64,000 nt of DNA from assembly GCA_022316685.1 (NCBI GenBank), contig JAKJHU010000030.1, forward strand, positions 6,021,058 through 6,085,057. The letters are read 5' to 3'. Each line of letters starts with the position of its first letter. Positions within the stretch are counted from its first letter, which is position 1. The notes beneath the pieces were generated by a model. It made no database searches, was not told the origin of the DNA, and saw only the letters and a list, made by a program, of their open reading frames with translations. Shown here piece by piece: positions 1 through 13,772 of this stretch. The translations under genes were made by a program, and so were the position numbers. Source of the DNA: Progne subis subis. Taxonomy: Eukaryota > Chordata > Aves > Passeriformes > Hirundinidae.

Positions 1-224
1 TCTCCTTTTTTTTTTAAATCTGTTCAAACAGTACAAGGAATAAGGTATTAGGATAACTTTTTCTAGTTTCTTTTAAACTATATAATCTGCTAACTAAAAA
101 AAGACTGCAGCTTACTAGTGCTGCTTTCCCTGAATCACTATGGATCTAGATTAGTCAATTAAGATTTTTTTTTTCAGTCTGGTGGTTAATTGCGTTTAAA
201 GTTTTATATTCAGAAATAATTGTT

Positions 225-340
225 ATAGAATGGCTCAGTTTGGCAGGGACCTTAGAGATTGTCCAATTCCAACTCCCCTGCCATGGGCAGGGATACCCTC
301 CACTAGGCCAGGTTCCTCAATGCCTCATCCAACCTGACCT
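225..340 (-). mobile_element. CR1 LINE, 3'-end fragment
   Basis: ATAGAATGGCTCAGTTTGGCAGGGACC followed by CCCCTGCCATGGGCAGGGA and CCACTAGGCCAGGTT reads as the reverse complement of the avian CR1 3' end, which commonly appears as AGAATGG..TTGGAAGGGACCTT. Only about 115 bp remain, a typical 5'-truncated insertion. The short frame translated across it is not a gene. Confidence 0.85.
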
Positions 341-3300
341 AAGTATTGTTGTCCTCGGGAAATATAATACAGCAAAGTATGTGTATATTTTGCCACAAAA
401 TCAGTATCTCTCCCAAGTAGAGATATATATACAAAAGTATATTATTTTGTAAACTGTCTTTCTATACGTTGATGAAAATTTTGGCTAGAACTAGTTGGAA
501 AAAGGAGCCTTGTATTTGAACTCTTAAAGATGAACATATGTTTATTGTATATCACTCAGAAACTGCGATAATGTGGAGAATATTTTAGAAAAAACAGTGA
601 ACTTTAGATAAACGTCATTTGTAGCATGGCAACTTAGTGTTTTCCACAAAAAGTCCACAGGTGCTTGTTGGGGCTGACTGTGACTGATGGATTATCAACT
701 AAATAAAACATTTTGAAGACTATTAGGTTTTGCGTAGTATTTCTGACTGTTAAATATAAGGGGTAACATGCTGTCCTACAAATCTCTGAGACCCTGACAT
801 TTGGTCCACTGTGCATAATTCTGGACATGCATTTTTAGCAAATCTGGATTTCAGAAAAAGCATAAGGTAAAAAATTTCAGAAGAGAATAGTGAACAGAGA
901 GGGAAATATGTCCAGGTTGGTTTAGCTAGCATTTAAAAGAGACAGATTAGCAGCAGCTATATGTAGTGATTACTTAAGCCACAAGAAGAAAGATTTATTT
1001 GGGAGATTTTAAAAAAAGACATAAATGTGGTGTAAAGAGTGGAAGACTTCAACTGGATGCCCATGCAAATTTCTTAACCTACCACAATATGTAATTTATC
1101 CCATAGGAAATGGTATAAGCCTTGAATTAGATTGAGTAAGTTCTAGAAAATGTACTGTGGGGAAGATCTTTCATTGTCATGGAAACAAACTAGATGATCT
1201 AATAAACGTTTTCCATCTCTAGCTGTGTTCTATTTCTGTCATTCACATTCAGACGAAATTTAGAAAATTGAGGGATTTTTGATTATTTTCACTGTCTGGC
1301 ATTATATTGTAGAATATAACAGCTGAGATTTAAGTGCTATCTCAGGAAGTTTATATTTCATTAAGATTAGCTAGGAATTATTGTTTACAAAACATAAATG
1401 CCTAACTAAAGCACATGGACTGAATCTCATTATTAATAGAGCAAATACTGCTACTATTGTTTCTGGGTTTTTCTGCATCATGTGAGCCTCATTTCTATTA
1501 TATTTGTCTAATTGTGCTCTCTGTCTAATAGTCCAATGCAAGGCAAGTCAAAGAACTGAAATTAAAATTAATTACTTTTATTTAAATTATCCCTGTGACA
1601 TGAAAAACCTTATTTTCAGAAAAATGTGTGTATGTTACCACCATGTTTGTAGATTACCTTTTACTGCAAGATTTTATAAAGTAAACTATTTGCTTGTAGG
1701 ATTTGCTAAAGAATAATACTGCAGATGAAATACGTGTTTCTGCCCATGAGGCTAAAAATTAATTTGACCTAGCTCCAACTTAACACTCTTTCTTCCAAAT
1801 AGGCAACTGTTACCTGATCATACTAGTAGTTAAGACTTCATCAGCAGTTGTGTTTGCTTAAATTCTGATTATATATTTAGTCTATCTTCACACAACTTAA
1901 TTCAAGAATTGAAATATCCATATAAAGAAGTAGTAAAAAAAACCAGGAACAGAATGTAGAGATTCTGAAGGCATTCTTAATGCTCGCTATCTTATCTGCA
2001 CTTTCTAAATCTTCAGCAGAAAGCTTTTACCCTTTGCATTGCTAAAATAATTTTCAGTTACATAAACTTTATGAGTCAGACAGTGTATTTACTAACACAT
2101 GCGATGGAGCTTATATTAAAAATTCAAAATCTAGAAAGAATGTTTCAAAAGCTAACATTGCACTTGAGAGGATGGTATCAGGTATCAAGAAGGAATTGAG
2201 GCTTTTGTCTCACCTGACTTTACATGCTGTTTGGAAGCACCATAGGCCTGCAGTGAAATCAGCAGAGAGACATCAATATTTTAGGGCAGAACCATGTGAC
2301 AAGTTTTAGACAGCTACATGAATTTCAGTGTGCAACTGATCTGAAGAGATGAGGCAGTAGTATCTTCATTGTTTTGGGGAGCTCATTTACAGAGGGATGT
2401 GAGTGCCAGGAGGCAGTTACCTATTTGAAAATTTCCTTGATACCTAGATCCCCACTTCATGTTCCTGGCTCACATTGCCATCTAGCATTTTACATGCTGA
2501 AGATTATTAACCACTTAATGGCAATTATAATGAAACTCAGAGTATTCTGAGAAAAGGAGTGACTCAAATATTAATTATCTCATATGAATTTGACCATTAG
2601 ATGCACCCAGATTTTGAATCAGTTGTCTAAATGAGGTCAGTGTATGGTTCTTATAGGGATTTGAGTGGTTACTTTGACATTGTAATATGTGGAAATATTT
2701 AATGATAATATAAAATCAAAAGAAAACTGAAGCTGCTTAAGAATAAATATTTGTTTATAGCATTAAAGATTTCTTTATTTTTCTTTATGCAGAGCAGTTC
2801 CTTCTACTTAGATTGTAAGATTCATACAGAGAAAAGAAATCGAATCTCAAATACTGTGACAGAGAAATGCTATCCTTTTCCTTAGTAATTGATATGTAGT
2901 GTCTATTAAAAACCCCCTTATTCTTTTCTCTAGCTACTATGGTAGTTGGTAAGAGCAATGATGCTGCTTAGAGAATAAACATTAAAACTTCATTATGTAA
3001 AAGTTAAATGAAATAAAGAATGTAAGGTTAATTAAATTCATATTATCACAGCCTGAGTCTGTGAAAATCAAAATGCTAAGGCTACTCAAATATATCTATT
3101 GAAATACAAAAAAATCTTTGAATGTTATTTTAATGGGGAGGTCCAAGCCTTCAGCAACTTTTATTTATCCTTGTGTTCTTTGAGAGCCATGGAACTTTTC
3201 AGAAGGTAAATTTATCAAATGATTCACTGCAAACACAATTTAATGTGGTTTGCCAACAATGAACTCTTTACTGTAATACTTGACATAGAAGCAGATGATT

Positions 3301-6300
3301 TTCAACTCAGCTACATATCAGAGTAGTAACTCTCAGAGTTATTTTTTCATACACCTTTACTGTTTAAAACTGTTCAACTTCCTGCACTTTTCAGAGATCG
3401 ATTTCTAAACTGAAAACTTCAAATATAATCTTGCACAAAAAATTCTCAGAAAATATTTCTGACTCATAAAAATCATCATATTCCCAATGAGGGTAATTTT
3501 AAGAGTATATTTCACCTTATTTGAATTTCTCTTAAATCTGTTGTACATCCCTGATAGCCTAAGGATAACTACAATGCTGCCTACCTTTGCTTTCCTTATG
3601 GCTGTCAACAGCAGCTGGTGCAACCAAAGGCTGAAATGAAAAAGAATCAGCATAAAATATAGTCACATTTTCCCAAATATTAATTTAGGCTCTGTGCACC
3701 AAAAGAAAAAAAAAATAATAATACTAATTCTTTAAAAGTAATAAGCAATTCTTGTCAGATATTTATTTGTTTAAGAAGATGTTTGCATTGATTCTGATTA
3801 TGTTTAAAGAATAGCCACAGGAGAAAAATTTATTTTAAGTGCTTAAATTAAACTTATGATTGTCTGTTTAGTTCTGTTTTAACTTAATTTCATCTCCTGT
3901 GCTACAGTTTCCAGAAATTTCTCCTTTTCTTTTTCTATAAAGTAGAGGCTACATAAAATTTAATTGAATAGCTCTGAAACACTGTACAGAGACAATCACA
4001 ATTAATTCACTCAACCAAAAAGTATACTTCACCAAATGCTTCAGAACACATATCCAACTGCACTGTCAGACTGTTTGGTTCCAGATAAGTTTTCTGTTCA
4101 GTCATCCAGAGATGTAGTGTCAGACATAAATTATTGTAAAAATCCATCAAGGATATTTTTCAGAATATATATACATATATGGGTACACATATTTAAAAAT
4201 AGATTTAATAATTTAAAATTTGTGACTATCCTAAAGAAGAATTATTTTTTTTTATATCTAGTGTACATTTTGAAAAATAAGTATGTGTATATCTTGTAAA
4301 TCAAACAGGTTGTAGGAATCTGTGGATAAATATGTAGGCAGCTGATAGACCACTGACATCAATGTTTTTATGAATCAATTTGCATAATTCTTACAGTCCT
4401 GAGAAATTCCTGCCAGTTTTGCAATGGCTTGTCACCTAACAAGCATGTAGTACTGTGTGAGGCTCCTGAGTGAAGCCCCCTGATGCAGCAGGAGTGCTCA
4501 GAGGCAGAGAACACTCAGAGACCTGAAGCCAACACAAGGCACTCTGACCAAGGACACTCACAAACACTCCCAGAACCCTCCTAATGCCTTAGTTAGAGAG
4601 TACCCAGCTGCAGCCTGGGATCTTTTCTCCCCTGTTCATGAAAGAACAAGGACATCCTAGAAGGTGACCAAAGTCAAAGGCTCTAAGTTGAGAGACATCA
4701 AGCAAAGCACTCCAGACAGTGGTCACTGCTTCCTGGAAGCACCAAGGAGGTGGGGGATGCTCCAGGCAATGGAAGCAGGAGACAAGGGAATGAGAATGCA
4801 TACCAAAAATGACAAAACTTGCAGAAGATTTTCTCTGCTGATAATATGACCTGCTTAACTAGGGCCAAGAATCTGGTGAAATGTTGGAGCAGAGGCCTAT
4901 ATTTGTTGACTTAGGTATCCCATATACTGCTTAGAGTATAACTATCCCATATAATGCTTAGACTGCAGTGAGTCAAATTCTCAGATTCCTAAATCTTCTC
5001 ATTTTCTATATAAGAATGGTTCATGATTAATTTTGCATTTAATTTCCTACTTCATGAACTACTTAGGAAGCAATGGTCATTGTTCTCATACCTTATTTCT
5101 TGCAAGGAAGCGAGACTATTTTGTTTTCTCATCTTTGGCTCTGCAACTTTAGCTTAGTCAGATCTTTTTTCTGATTTTAAGATATGGTTTATTAGAAGGC
5201 AGGGACAAACAGTTGCATGTGTTTTTCTCTCCTATGTGTAATGGACATTTATGCACATATGTAATAAAATCTGGCAGCAGCACATTTAAAAAGATATAAT
5301 CTCTCAGAGTAAGAACAAGTAAATGTTTCTATTTCAGTTCATTTCCTGTAAATGTAAAGCTTACGAAATTTCAAGCAAAAAATATGTGTTGAAAGCAGGT
5401 TGTTGATGTAGATAGATCTCATAAAATGGGAGAAAAATAAAGGAATCTTTATAGATTAATAGCAAGTGTATAATGAATAATTTATTGGGTTTTTTTGGTT
5501 TACTTTTATTTACTGTTTTATATACTCCCTCTTACATAAAATATTGAGATTTTGATAATTGTAATTAAAAAACCTGTTGATATGTACTGCATAACATCTC
5601 CTTGCTATGCGTATGAAGCAGTATGTTGTAGATATGTTCTTGTGGGAATTTAATAATATGCATGATAATACATAATATACATATGATAATAATACATAAT
5701 ATGCTGGGTCTCCACAGATGGACAGTTTGAAAGAAGATATGGGTTAAAAAATTATCATACTCGGATAAGCATTGTCCAGCTTTTTGACCAAATGGCAAAG
5801 TGTTGTATCATAAAAATATCAGCAGGTCACATACACATAAGTGAGAAATTTAGTCTAATTATTATTTCTCCTTGCACTCAAACCATTATTCCTCTCTTCT
5901 ACTCAAAGGAGCTCAAAGGAATCCTAAATTACCTGTAGAGTCTTAGGTTACCAGTGGGCTCTCCTTCTAACTATGAGAATGTTATCAAGGAAGTTTAAAG
6001 ATACCTGCTAGACTTTAATATACAACATCAGTAATTTCTGTGTAATCAACAGCTTTTTTCCTAGTTTTGAGCTCTGGATGGTAGCGTGGTAAATTAAGGT
6101 TCTAGCTAGAGATACTGAAAAGTGACCTTCCTTCTGTTTTCTCCCGTCTAGTGGGTTAGCATCCAAGGCTGTGGGGCGTATGGTGGGATGGATGAAGGAA
6201 TATTGGTCAGCACTCTTTGTATGAGATTGGTATTGATAACCTGATGATCAGGTTTGTTGTCAGAAGCAGTATGAGAGAGACAGATTGATTCAAATACTTT

Positions 6301-6340
6301 CATTTAAATGAAATAGTCTATTTAAAATGCATTCTCAGAC
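341..6340. other. Intronic sequence, no gene seen
   Basis: AT-rich sequence with scattered ATG-initiated frames below 90 codons, none with recognisable homology. About 4440-4850 is GC-richer but matches nothing I know. About 5650-5705 has a short imperfect repeat of CATAATAT/GATAATA units. I see no RNA gene or complete transposon. Confidence 0.6.
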
Positions 6341-6344
6341 TGTA

Positions 6345-7250
6345 ATAAAGCATATTAATAACATAGATGAAGGGATTGAGTGCACCCTTAGTGAGTTTGC
6401 TGATGACTTCAAGCTGACACTGACTGACACACATGAAGAACAGGATCCAGCCAGAGGGACCTGGACAACCTCAAGGGCCCATGGAAATGTCATGAGGTTT
6501 AACATGGTTGAGTGCTGGTGCTGCACCTGGAATCGGGGCAGCCCTTGGTATCAATCCAGGCTGGGGATGAACAAACTTAGAGCAGCCCTGTCCAGAAGGA
6601 TTTGGTGCTGGTGGGTGAAAGGATGGACATGAGCTGGCAATGTGCACTCACAGCCCAGAAAGCCAAAGTGTCCTGGGCAGCAGGGCCAGGGAGGGGATTC
6701 TGCTCTTCTGCTCTGCTCTGCTCTGCTGCTCTGCTGAGACTCCACCTGCAAGGCTGCATCCAGCTCTGGGGTTCCCAGCACATGGACCTTTTGGAATGAG
6801 TCCAGAGGAGGGACACAAGTTGTTAGAGGGATGGAACACCTCTCCTAGGAGGTTAGGTTAAGAGAGAATTGGGATTGCTCAGTCTGGAAAAAAAGGGCTT
6901 CAGGATGACCTAATTGAGGCCATTCAGCAGCTGAAGGAAATCTAGCAGAAAGATGGACTGATGCTTTTTATGAGGGCATGGAGTGACAGGGCAAGGGGGA
7001 AAGGCTTCAAGCTGAAGGAGAGTAGGTTTAGATTAGATACTAAAAAAAAAAACCCAAAAAACAATGTAAGGATGATGAGGCACTGGAATACAATGCCCAG
7101 GGAGATTTTAGATGCCCCATCCCTGGAAGTGTTCAAAGCCAGGCTGGATAGAGCTCTGAAAAACCTGATCTAATTAAAGTTGTCCCTGCTTACAGCAGGG
7201 GCATTGGAACAAGATGATGTTTAATGTCACTTCCAATCCAAATCATTCTT
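6345..7250 (+). mobile_element. CR1 LINE, 3' 0.9 kb with decayed reverse transcriptase
   Basis: Translation begins NNIDEGIECTLSEFADDFKL (from about 6354), which aligns with the CR1 reverse transcriptase segment around its FADD catalytic motif. It then continues through a chain of frames: GNVMRFN, DMSWQCALTAQKAKVSW, DRARGKGFKLKESRFRLDTKKK, HWNTMPREILDAPSLEVFKARLDRALKNL. The 3' end (GGGGCATTGGAAC..CACTTCCAATCC) is the CR1 tail. Frameshifts break the ORF at several points, so it is dead. The junction at about 6700-6735 has expanded into CTCTG units. The 5' part of the element is absent, as usual for CR1. Confidence 0.93.
6700..6736 (+). repeat. (CTCTG)n-like microsatellite inside CR1
   Basis: TCTGCTCTTCTGCTCTGCTC.. 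and following units lie where CR1 normally encodes LYSALVRPHLEY from CTCTACTCTGCTCT. The unit appears expanded by slippage within this copy. Confidence 0.7.
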
Positions 7251-10200
7251 TAAATCTACATTTTTGATGGGTTTTGATGTAGTAGCCTTTGAGATTTTCC
7301 TAAGGAGCAAGAGAAGGAGTATGTGCTGTTATCAGTTATGTATTAGCCATTTGTCCAGAGATTACAGATGCTAAGGTAAGCATTGGCAACAACAAAGCTG
7401 TATCATGCAAATATATCCTTTCATTTAAATGAAACTCTGTTCTCTATTTTTGCTATTAAAAGGTTAATTTCTAGGTTAGAAAGAATCTAGATATTGATGT
7501 TTGGTCTAAACTGCTCTGGGAACATTTAATTGTAAACAGAAGTTAAATGAAAAATGTCCATGAAACTCTCTATCTTAAATAAAAGTATTTTAATAATAAT
7601 ACAATAATAATGATCCAGTGTAAAAAAATTATTTTACTATTTCTTTGTCATCCATAAATAGATAATTAATTACTTAATAGGTTGGTAGTTTATTATTGTA
7701 TAAATTTGCTGAGCGCTGCTGTATTCACTATAGTCTTGTACAATATTGTAGCTCTAAGATGCTCAAATCCTGACAGAAATAATCACTTACAAGTTGTGGA
7801 GTAGAGTAATAAAGTAGACCATCTTCCAGCACAGTATATTGTGGAAGTGGTTAAATGATATCCAGCCAGCCTGTAAGCAGTGCAGTCAAGATAGTCAACG
7901 TGATGGATTTAATGAAGGGGAGCGAAAGAGGCAGGGCTGAGTCAGAAGGCTTTTTCACATGGTTTTGGCATAGGAAGAAGCCTCTCTGTGGATATCATAA
8001 ATGAAGTGCAAAAAATCTGTCACCTTCTCAGCAGTGTGTGACTTATTATCATCATTATAGTTATTGTGCTAAGTTATTATGGTTACCATAATTAAATCAT
8101 ACATGTGAGAAAAGAGAAAGAACTGAGCATGCTCAAGCAGGACTGGAGGTGACAAGCAAGAAAATTAGTATATGAAAAATTGAATGGATTAGTAACATTT
8201 CAGGAACTGCTCATAGGAATATTGCAATTCCAAAGTTCACTCATGATCGGGACAAATTTCAAGGAAAATTAGTTGTGTAGAATACTAATAACAGAACAAG
8301 AAGAGTTTCAAATGGGTCAGTTTGTCAATGGCTAGACGAGTCAGTACCTTTTTTTTTTGGTAGTGACTTCTGGCTTGTGTTTCATAACTTAGTCATTCAT
8401 TTAGACAATATTCTGTTTTTCAGATGGGTGTGAATATAAATCAAGTATGACCAGATTCACTCATGTGGGAGATAGGTGTGAAAAATATTAGTAAGATCAT
8501 TACCTGTAGTCAGTTTTAGATTCAGTTCTTCCAGTAGGATTTTCCCTCCTGGGAAGAGCTTAAGAAAGCTCTACAGTGGAGTTCAAAGTCTGGAAAACCT
8601 GCCTTAAAGTTTAAGAGGCTAAAGATGCAGCACACTTAAAGAAGGTGAAATATTCACTTGGCAATAGGTGATAAGTGTCTACTCCCTGATAAGTTTTCTT
8701 AACTGCAACAAAATCCATTAGCAAGGAAAATAGTATCTCAGACTAGAATAAGATGGAAGTTTTGTTCTAGGATTCAGAGACTTGACATCAAAATACTCTA
8801 AATCACAACTGAATATTTTTCGGAAAATTATTTTTCAACTAGCATGCAATTTATGGTCTTGATATAAGAAATCTTCTAGTTTTCATAATCTCAGAGAGCA
8901 CAGAAGTTGGTATGAATAATTCCTTTACCATGTAATTTATATAGTAACTAAAGACCAAGTGGAGGATATAAACCTAAAAAAATCTATATCCTTGGAGATT
9001 TGAGACAAAGGAAGATAAGGGAGGCTGTAGTAAATGTAAGGTTGTAAGTGTCTGGGTGGAGAAAAAACTATGCTATATAGGAGCAGAGTGTAAATGTGCA
9101 TAGCAATTATGCAGTCTGCTTATGGGCATGTGGTGGTTCAAAGCTGGAAATATATCAGGCGACATGGTCATCTTATAGATCTTTCCCCCTCCAGATATTC
9201 CTGTGTGAAATGGTCAAGTTTATTTCTTGTGAACATAATATTCTTCCTGTTTTATTCCTTTGTCTATATAGAAGAACAAGATCAACAATAACATGAAAGA
9301 AACAACAATACTGAACACAAACTGGTGAATATTATTTCACTTTTGAAGTAAAATTTTCAAATGTAATGTTATTTTGAATTTAAAAATTAATATTGATAAT
9401 AAAATATTATAGATTATGTTATTTAATTTTTTCTCCTTAGACATTTGCTTTGTATGACATTCATTTTTTTCCAGTGAAGCACACTATTGGATTTCAGAAA
9501 ATTTTGCTCTTCTTTTGATTGCTTAGTAATGCATTTTGTTGCTGCCATCAGTCAAGAATGTATATTCTAATTCAAGTGAATTTTCCATAGCAGATATTTC
9601 AAATATATTACATTATATTATATTATATTATATTATATTATTATAAAGTATAAATATATTATAATTTATTTTGCTTTAAAACAAGCCTTAAGGCATCACT
9701 ATCTTACATGAAAATATTATTTTATATCTTGTTTATTATTTAAATACGTACTACTGTATATTTGGTATTGTATTTATTACATGCCTTATATAGAAATTCA
9801 GTAGTAGATATGGTTTCTGTGCATTTTAAGAATCTTGTCCAGGTGGTGTGTATTGCTGTTTCCCGCAGCCCCCATCAAAGTATTTATGATGAGTTCTCAT
9901 AAATTTCTTTGCTTTTCTTCATCTCATAAATGTTGAATCACAATGGAATCATGGCTTTATATTGTTCAGAAACTTTTCATATTTCAAGCAACAGCTTTCA
10001 TTTCAATCCATTGCAGTCTTTCCTAATCATTCCAACTCCAACAGGGTTATTGTTAAAGAAGCACACCTCATAATTTGGCTTTCATTTCAATGGATTAGAT
10101 CATGTTACTATTTTTTCTTAAATTAAAGAAGTGCCTATTAGGAAATTTGTTTCTCTTTTGATAAACTAAATATACTGGATGGATTGAGTCTTTATTAAGT

Positions 10201-10340
10201 GACATATTCCAGTGGTCTGTACTTTCTGGAATTCAATCATTAGATGTGGACCTGATTTTCAAAGGCAGTTGGAATATAAATTTAATATAATATATTTTCT
10301 GTAATCAACTAAATTTCCTCAGTTCTTAGTTACAAAATCA
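7251..10340. other. Intronic sequence, no gene seen
   Basis: AT-rich. It contains a short (ATTAT) array, listed separately. Frames at about 9094-9296 are chance ORFs in overlapping phases. Nothing else is recognisable. Confidence 0.6.
9612..9641 (+). repeat. (ATTAT)6 microsatellite
   Basis: Six perfect tandem copies of ATTAT within a longer AT-rich stretch. Confidence 0.9.
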
Positions 10341-10346
10341 AGGATT

Positions 10347-10975
10347 GTATCAGTCCCTCTCCTTTCTTGAAAACTGAGGCAACCAGCTTCGCAGTTTGGA
10401 GTCTTCCATTGTGTAGTCCCTGGAGACACTTGGGGTATTACCCAGGGTCTGGCCTTGGAAAGATTTACCATGGAGTCTCCGACCTAGACTGTAAGAGAAA
10501 ACTTCCCCGTGGTGCCTTGTGGCACTCTGTAATGCTACCCTCAGTCTCGTCCTCCCTGATGCCCAAATTCTTGTGGTCTCTCCTTTCCCTGATAATCCTT
10601 TGGTTGTGGGACCCCAGTGACTGGCCCCATCCTCCTGTAGGTCACTGACCCTGCCTGCCCCTTGTACCGCCCCCGTGCCCCCCGGTCATTGGCTGCTGTA
10701 CCCCATACTTAAGCTGGTACATGGCACATGGCCCCATTTTTTGTTCCTGATACCCTTCAGCGCTTGAAAGGAACCTAGCTGGAACTTTATCATACAAAAG
10801 GCCCTTCTGCCTTTCGTTGTTGAGCTAGCCTCGTAGCGTGTGGATACGTGAGCTTGACTACTTTGCCTGAATTTCCCCCAAGAGGCTTTCCCTCTGGAGA
10901 GGCTTATTGGGATCTAGGCTTCAGCTCCACTCCTAAGAGACACGTTGCTACGTTGCATTCCAATGTTACAACTTC
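10347..10975 (+). mobile_element. LTR-like block, possible solo endogenous retroviral LTR
   Basis: A sharp rise in GC content against AT-rich flanks. The block has an inverted CCAAT (CATTGGCTGC at about 10686), a TATA-like CATACTTAAG about 20 bp downstream, then a stretch that could be R/U5. Candidate ends are TGTATCAG at 10347 and AATGTTACA at about 10971, i.e. TG..CA. I found no matching target-site duplication and no primer-binding site, and I do not recognise the family. An unrelated GC-rich repeat is the alternative. Confidence 0.4.
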
Positions 10976-11730
10976 CCTGTTTTATCTTACTGTTAAGAAT
11001 TGCATTTTTAACTTGTCTGCAACATGATTTTTGAAGTTATTCTTCCATTTAGTTATTCCGTGTTGCAGTGCACCCCTAAACTTAACAGGTGTTTCCATAT
11101 TAAGAAGAGTTTGAGTTTCACCCCTGAACTTATAAGGAAGAAGAACCAAAAACTCCTATGCTTCTCTCACCATAATTTGCCCAGTGCCAGAAAAAAGGCA
11201 CCTGTTGGGTGCTTGAGCTGGACCTCAAGTAATGTAGCTATTTTCTATTGGGCAGCATGCCAAAAATCCCCTCCTAGATCGTTGAATACTTAGAGAGCAT
11301 GGAGATTCTCCTGGCTTTTCAGGGTGTCTTAGCAGATGCAAGGGCCCTTCCTGCACTATGCACGGCTTTTACTCTTTTGTTCTTTATAGTTTGTTATTTT
11401 TGCTTTAATGAAAACCTTCTTGCTTTTTCAAAACACCTCCAATCAGCCGTCTTGCAAAATATTCTTAAGCCATTTCTGGGAGGCTGCTGGCAACCCTCAG
11501 AGCTTGATATGCTTTTGTGGGGCTAATAACACGCTGGCCTCACACAACAACCTATCAGTTCAGTTACTGTCATCCTGACAAGTCCAGGCCTATTTGGGAG
11601 ACATGTAAATGTCAATGTGTAAATACCTGTTGGCACAACACCCCCAGTGCTTCAGGGTCTAGGAAATCACAGTTAACACATCACCTTGCTCATTGTGTAG
11701 CCCATTTGAAGTTACTGTGTACAATCTTAC
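10976..11730. other. GC-richer unassigned sequence next to the LTR-like block
   Basis: Overlapping short frames (11024-11293, 11299-11526, 11517-11747) have no recognisable homology. The base composition resembles the preceding block more than the flanking intron, so this may be older transposon sequence. Two similar phrases, CACCCCTAAACTTAACAGG (about 11070) and CACCCCTGAACTTATAAGG (about 11118), suggest an internal imperfect duplication of about 50 bp. Confidence 0.35.
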
Positions 11731-13730
11731 AAACTCTGTATCATTAAAAAATGTAAGCCAATCCTTACTAATGTTAATGTTGGTATGGGTGGAATGGAAA
11801 ATATTGTGATCATACCACTTAATAGTACCTAATATCAATATAGCATATGACTTCCTTCCAAACCACAGGAGAGCAATACTTGCTGGGTGTTTCTGTCTGG
11901 CAACTGAAAAAATTTCTATTTCATAACAAGACATATAGTTGTTAGAATTCCTGTGCTCTTAACATGCTTACAGAAATATTTCATGCCTTTCTGATCTCAA
12001 CTGACAAGGGATTTTCCTTATATATTTTTGGCTCCATTGCTAGGTTTTTGATAACTTCTAGTTTTATGTTAATTATTCTCATCTTCCCCCTTTTTTGTGT
12101 CTTATATTTGTGTAACAGCTTTCACTTACCACTGAAGTAAAGGACAGGTGCTAAAGCGTTCCTAAGAGTAAAAGATCAGAATTCCCACTTTTCAGTTCAC
12201 AATTTTTTCTATCATTAAATTTGGTTCCTGACTTGAAATTGTTTTCAACTTTGGAGTACAGATTGCTTTAAACCCCATTGTATTACAGACTAGGATATGA
12301 CTGTCAATCATATAACATATACAATGTAATTGTGATCATTTGTACCCAGGATGTTTCTCAGATTTAGTGCCTGTTCATCATCCTCTCAGGATATCTGTCT
12401 TCTGTTGATGAAGTACTTTTTTCTCACTATTGACAGCTTTCTGTATATTCTAGGGACATTTTGGCATTGATGGCCTGAGATGTCCAGTATGTGGCATATT
12501 TGCTTATTCCAATGTTTCCCCATTATTAAAAAAGGTTTTATTTTGTTGCTCTATAGGTCATAGTCTATAATCTTAATGAATTTGTCATTTAGTCAGCTAG
12601 TTTGACTGGATGTTTTATAGATAGACTGAAGCTCAACAACCATACATGAAAGTGGTGCAACTGATTGATGCCCTGTCACATGACACAAAGTATGTGCATG
12701 ATGACGTTGGGAAATTATAGCAAGCTTGTACTCTGACATTTGTTTTTATATGTTAAAACATTTGACATAATTTAACTGAAAGTTATTCAGGGAATCTAAA
12801 ACAGGTAAAGGAATTAAAGGAAAGTAATTTAGAAAAGTGAATTATCTGACCCCAATTCATTGACATGAATTGTATGAAGAAATGAGTCTTTTTTGAGATG
12901 GCGTATTTATTCTTTAAATCCACACCTAGACAGGTGTTCAGTTCCAAAATGTGATCAATAATGTCTTCAAAATTAGTCATTAGTTCTTAGTGTTCTGCAA
13001 TCACCTACAACCTGTGAAGAGATTGTGTGGCAGTGTCATTAATTCTAATAAACATCATTACCAGTGGCAGAAGCCCATCAGGCAATAATTATAACTTGTA
13101 ACTTGACTTTAGGAGGCAGTATGACATCCACTCATGTATCTATTTATCACTGATTTTTAAAATAAGATTTCATTATATTCTATCATCAGAGATCATCAGA
13201 GACCATATCTATCTCTTGAATATTTACTGCTCTCTATCTTTGGGCATTGCTCTTTGGCTTGCTCTTTGGGCTGGATGGCCCTTAAAACAAGTATGTCAAC
13301 AAAATATGATTTCATTCTTTGGCAGTTTTCTTCACTGACATCTTGAACAAGTTCAGAAGACTTCCAAATACCTTACCTATACTTTTCTACTAGTGAGAAA
13401 ACCAGCCTTTATCTGAAATGAAACTCAGTGGATTAAAATGCAAAGGCAAGCAGCATTTTTTTTCTCCAAAGCACTGTTCCTTTGCACAATTACTTAAATC
13501 TGCCTTCTTATAGCCATAATAGTATCTGGCAGATATTTTGCAAGACTGAAGTTTGTAGTGTTTTACTACTTGCCGCAGGATATATAAACATAATGCCCCT
13601 TAGGTCACTTTCCTACTTCCCTAGTATTTCCACACTTTCAAGTAAGACAGCCTATTTTTCTTTCTGTCCTTTTCCTTTAGGCTCCTGTCTACTCAGGAAA
13701 AAAAAACCACCAACCTTTGCATGCCCCTAA
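11731..13730. other. Intronic sequence, no gene seen
   Basis: AT-rich, no repeats of note. About 13018-13137 is a complex, homopolymer-poor stretch rich in ATTA cores that could be a regulatory element (see findings). Confidence 0.5.
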
Positions 13731-13750
13731 TGTGAAAAAGAATCCTTTTT

Positions 13751-13772
13751 GAGAGAGAGGGAGAGAGAGAGG
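13751..13772 (+). repeat. Short GA-rich purine tract
   Basis: GAGAGAGAGGGAGAGAGAGAGG, an imperfect (GA)n tract. Confidence 0.8.

Noticed and set aside
1187..1250. ACTAGATGATCTAATAAACG with downstream TCTATTTCTGTCATTC as a CR1 3' end
   Set aside because: Resembles the CR1 tail ACTAGATGATCTTTAAAGG, but the match is too short and diverged to list.
6327..6861. Several overlapping frames of 60-100 codons
   Set aside because: Pieces of a frameshifted CR1 reverse transcriptase and their antisense shadows.
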